Shown piece by piece: positions 6,261-7,824 of a stretch of DNA of 7,824 bases. Under the pieces are notes generated by a model. The model saw only the letters and a list, made by a program, of their open reading frames with translations. It had not been told where the DNA came from and ran no database searches. Source of the DNA: an uncultured Clostridia bacterium (GTDB lineage: Bacteria > Bacillota > Clostridia > Lachnospirales > Anaerotignaceae); contig CAMQRG010000094.1 of the NCBI GenBank assembly GCA_947036475.1, forward strand, positions 1 to 7,824, written 5' to 3'. Both the position numbers and the translations under genes were made by a program. Each line of letters opens with the position of its first letter. Position 1 is the stretch's first letter.

Positions 6261-6977
6261 TTACAGGCTTTTCAAATATTTCACTTCCGCCGCTGTCAGA
6301 TGGCGGAATTTTCCTTTCGGCAGTTCTCCCAGCCGCAGTTCCCCTGTTGCCACGCGCTTCAGCTGCGCCACAGGGTGCCGGATTGCTTCGCACATTTTGC
6401 GCACCTGCCTGTTGCGCCCCTCATGTATGGTGATTTCTGCCGTACAGATGCGGTCGCCTTTTTCCAATATGCGTATCTTTGCAGGTTTCGTCTGTCTGCC
6501 GTCCACAATCACGCCGCGCCGGAATTTTTGCAGCGCTCCGTCGTCCGGCGTACCGTAGAGCCTTGCAATATATGTCTTTTCGACGTCATGTTTCGGGTGG
6601 GTCAGCTTATATGTCAGTTCCCCGTCATTCGTCAAAAGCAGCAGACCGGAGGTTTCGTAATCCAGCCGCCCTACCGGAAAGATACGCTCCTCCACGCCCT
6701 TCACCAAATCCAGCACAGCCGGGCGTCCAAACTGTTCCTTTGCCGTCGTCACATAACCTTCCGGTTTATGCAGCATGATATATACAAGTTTTTCCCTCTG
6801 TCCGTCAATTTTTTTCCCCGCATAAACAACCTCGTCTTTCTGCGGGTCGATTTTCGTTCCCAGTTCCGTTACCGTTTTTCCATTTACCTGCACCTTTCCC
6901 GCCGCAATCAGTTCCTCCGCTTTGCGTCGGGACGCGACGCCCGCCTCCGCCAAAAATTTCTGCAATCGTTCTTCCAT
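6261..6977 (-). CDS. rluB: 23S rRNA pseudouridine synthase B (RsuA/RluB family)
   Basis: This 238-residue enzyme isomerises a uridine in the peptidyl-transferase region of 23S rRNA (U2605 in E. coli numbering for RluB). Residues 2 to about 60 form an S4 RNA-binding domain (LQKFLAEAGVASRRKAEELI, then GKVQVNGK). The catalytic domain begins at VYIMLHKPEGYVTT (65-78). The catalytic aspartate is D106 in VGRLDYETSGLLLLTNDGEL. The C-terminal motif HEGRNRQVRKMCEA is typical of the family. RluB is preferred to RsuA or RluE by overall motif pattern, but without alignment this is a family-level judgement. The start at 6977 has AAGGAG upstream (6989-6994). The frame stays open 76 codons further, but that extension translates a terminator and tRNA-Leu and is not protein. 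No convincing promoter was found between the tRNA-Leu terminator and the gene. Confidence 0.92.
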   Translation of the reverse strand: MEERLQKFLAEAGVASRRKAEELIAAGKVQVNGKTVTELGTKIDPQKDEVVYAGKKIDGQREKLVYIMLHKPEGYVTTAKEQFGRPAVLDLVKGVEERIFPVGRLDYETSGLLLLTNDGELTYKLTHPKHDVEKTYIARLYGTPDDGALQKFRRGVIVDGRQTKPAKIRILEKGDRICTAEITIHEGRNRQVRKMCEAIRHPVAQLKRVATGELRLGELPKGKFRHLTAAEVKYLKSL

Positions 6978-7025
6978 CTGCCGCAACTCTCCTTTTCGGT
7001 ATCCCAAATGAAAACCTGTATCCAT

Positions 7026-7056
7026 AAACAAAAAAGCCCACCTATTAGGGGCTTTT
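7026..7056 (-). terminator. Rho-independent terminator of tRNA-Leu
   Basis: On the minus strand AAAAGCCC (7049-7056) pairs with GGGCTTTT (7032-7039) around a 9-nt loop, followed by a T-rich tail (TTTTTTGTTT). It begins 5 nt after the tRNA-Leu 3' end and lies about 50 nt before the rluB start. rluB is therefore transcribed by read-through or from an unseen promoter. Confidence 0.85.
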
Positions 7057-7060
7057 CCTC

Positions 7061-7142
7061 TGCGGATAACAGGACTTGAACCTGCACGGGTTGCCCCACT
7101 GGAACCTAAATCCAGCGCGTCTGCCAGTTTCGCCATATCCGC
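7061..7142 (-). tRNA. tRNA-Leu (anticodon TAG)
   Basis: This is an 82-nt class II tRNA. The acceptor is GCGGATA paired with TATCCGC, with discriminator A. The anticodon stem CTGGA/TCCAG surrounds the loop TTTAGGT (anticodon TAG, reading CUN codons). A 13-nt variable arm contains a GGG/CCC stem, and the T-arm is GCAGG-TTCAAGT-CCTGT. CCA is not encoded, so a CCA-adding enzyme is needed. Confidence 0.97.
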
Positions 7143-7155
7143 ATAATCTAGACAT

Positions 7156-7184
7156 ATTTTAGTGCCCTCCCTGCGAAAAGTCAA
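7156..7184 (-). promoter_or_regulatory. Promoter of tRNA-Leu
   Basis: TTGACT (-35, 7179-7184) and TAAAAT (-10, 7156-7161) each match the consensus at 5 of 6 positions and are 17 nt apart. Transcription would start near 7149, about 7 nt before the mature tRNA 5' end. The promoter sits just after the terminator of the upstream tRNA array, so tRNA-Leu is a separate unit. Confidence 0.82.
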
Positions 7185-7211
7185 TCCTTTTAAGAGGAAA
7201 AGCAAATTTCC

Positions 7212-7251
7212 AAATAAAAAACGGGAAAACCTGATAATACAGTGTTTTCCC
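7212..7251 (-). terminator. Rho-independent terminator of the Arg-Gly-Arg tRNA array
   Basis: GGGAAAAC (7244-7251) pairs perfectly with GTTTTCCC (7223-7230). After a one-base bulge, CTG/CAG extends the stem, leaving a 6-nt loop. A T-run (TTTTTTATTT) follows on the minus strand. It starts 9 nt after the last tRNA of the array. Confidence 0.92.
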
Positions 7252-7259
7252 TGCTTGTC

Positions 7260-7333
<74 letters not shown>

Positions 7334-7343
7334 GCAGCAAAAA

Positions 7344-7414
7344 AGCGGGTGATGAGAATCGAACTCACGTGTTCAGCTTGGAAGGCTGACGTTCTACCAT
7401 TGAACTACACCCGC
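7344..7414 (-). tRNA. tRNA-Gly (anticodon TCC)
   Basis: This is a 71-nt tRNA. The acceptor GCGGGTG pairs with CACCCGC, with discriminator T. The anticodon stem TCAGC/GCTGA encloses CTTCCAA (anticodon TCC, reading GGA and GGG). The T-loop is TTCGATT. CCA is not encoded. It sits between the two tRNA-Arg copies with spacers of 10 and 6 nt, so all three are processed from one transcript. Confidence 0.97.
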
Positions 7415-7420
7415 AGAAAA

Positions 7421-7494
<74 letters not shown>

Positions 7495-7514
7495 AGAAAC
7501 CGAATACGAATGAT

Positions 7515-7543
7515 ATTATGCCATATCCGGTTAAATTTGTCAA
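7515..7543 (-). promoter_or_regulatory. Promoter of the Arg-Gly-Arg tRNA array
   Basis: A perfect TTGACA (-35, 7538-7543) and CATAAT (-10, 7515-7520, 5 of 6) are separated by 17 nt. It is one of the strongest promoter matches in the window, as expected for a stable-RNA operon. A second TTGACA lies 14 nt upstream (7552-7557) but has no -10 partner at the right distance. Confidence 0.88.
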
Positions 7544-7704
7544 CACTTTTTTGTCAATCTGTCGCGGAAATTTGCAAAGATTTTTTTACCTCGTTTCCGC
7601 CGCCCCAATTGCGGGTTATTCCGCGCCTTCTTTCAAGCGCAGGCTTTCTCCCAAAAACTCAATTTCCGGCAATTATGGGCGTTGCCAAAAGAAAATTTGT
7701 TTTC

Positions 7705-7824
7705 TTAATTCAAGCCGCCTTTTGCCGGCCGTTTTTCACTGTAATCTAATTTTGCCGGAGAATCTATGTAAAAATAGATGGAATCACCGTCTGTCCAGCG
7801 GTAGCGGAAATCTTCCTGTTTCAG
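7705..7824 (-). CDS. C-terminal end of an unrecognised protein (partial, runs off the right edge)
   Basis: The last 39 codons of a minus-strand gene are visible, from LKQEDFRYRWTDGDS to SEKRPAKGGLN, ending in TAA at 7705-7707. The composition (aromatic, charged, with an FRYRWTDGDSIYFYID strand-like stretch and a basic tail) looks like real protein. The family cannot be named from this fragment. No convincing terminator follows. Only an all but GC-free 7-bp inverted repeat overlaps the stop codon. Confidence 0.6.
   Translation of the reverse strand: MKQEDFRYRWTDGDSIYFYIDSPAKLDYSEKRPAKGGLN

Noticed and set aside
5721..7079. Plus-strand open frame of 452 codons
   Set aside because: It runs antisense across the unknown gene, the small gene, rluB and part of tRNA-Leu. 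The Phe/Arg/Cys-rich translation is typical of a shadow frame.
7544..7704. Intergenic stretch examined for a small RNA or riboswitch
   Set aside because: Only short GC-rich inverted repeats such as GGCAA/TTGCC and GCGC/GCGC are present. No conserved RNA motif, promoter pair or terminator was recognised.
7689..7706. Inverted repeat AAGAAAA-TTTG-TTTTCTT as a terminator for the right-edge gene
   Set aside because: The stem is only 7 bp with a single G-C pair, overlaps the stop codon and has just a short T-run after it.

Overview
The window looks like a core chromosomal region of a Clostridia-class Firmicute, possibly Lachnospiraceae or a close relative. This rests on four things: the fused ispH-rpsA gene, the gene order FAD oxidoreductase - cmk - plsC - ispH/rpsA, strong AGGAGG-type ribosome binding sites, and tRNA genes that lack an encoded CCA. 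The genus cannot be fixed from the sequence. Every supported gene lies on the minus strand, so transcription runs from high to low coordinates. I see no mobile element, CRISPR array, prophage or defence system.

Right end (7495-7824). The last 39 codons of an unrecognised protein enter from the right edge and stop at 7705. About 160 bp of featureless intergenic DNA follows, then a consensus promoter (TTGACA-N17-CATAAT).

tRNA block (7061-7494). An Arg(TCT)-Gly(TCC)-Arg(TCT) array ends at a clear terminator. tRNA-Leu(TAG) follows with its own promoter and terminator. The two tRNA-Arg copies are identical.

Upstream gene group (5472-6977). rluB (23S rRNA pseudouridine synthase), a 49-residue small protein and a 202-residue unrecognised protein are tightly packed, each with its own Shine-Dalgarno sequence. 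The small gene's Shine-Dalgarno sequence contains the rluB stop codon.

Main operon (210-5350). A promoter at 5385-5413 precedes five genes joined by overlaps or gaps of no more than 12 nt: a histidine phosphatase, a HI0933/BaiN-family FAD oxidoreductase, cmk, a PlsC-type acyltransferase and ispH-rpsA. The operon ends at a strong hairpin terminator (116-161). The products cover nucleotide, phospholipid and isoprenoid precursor supply plus translation.

The most notable observation is inside ispH-rpsA. At the domain junction there is a near-consensus promoter (TTGAAT-N17-TAGAAT), then a small hairpin, then a perfect AAGGAGGT 10 nt before an in-frame ATG (codon 278). This suggests a free 380-residue ribosomal protein S1 could be made in addition to the 657-residue fusion. 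Apart from this, the window is ordinary housekeeping DNA with two uncharacterised small genes.
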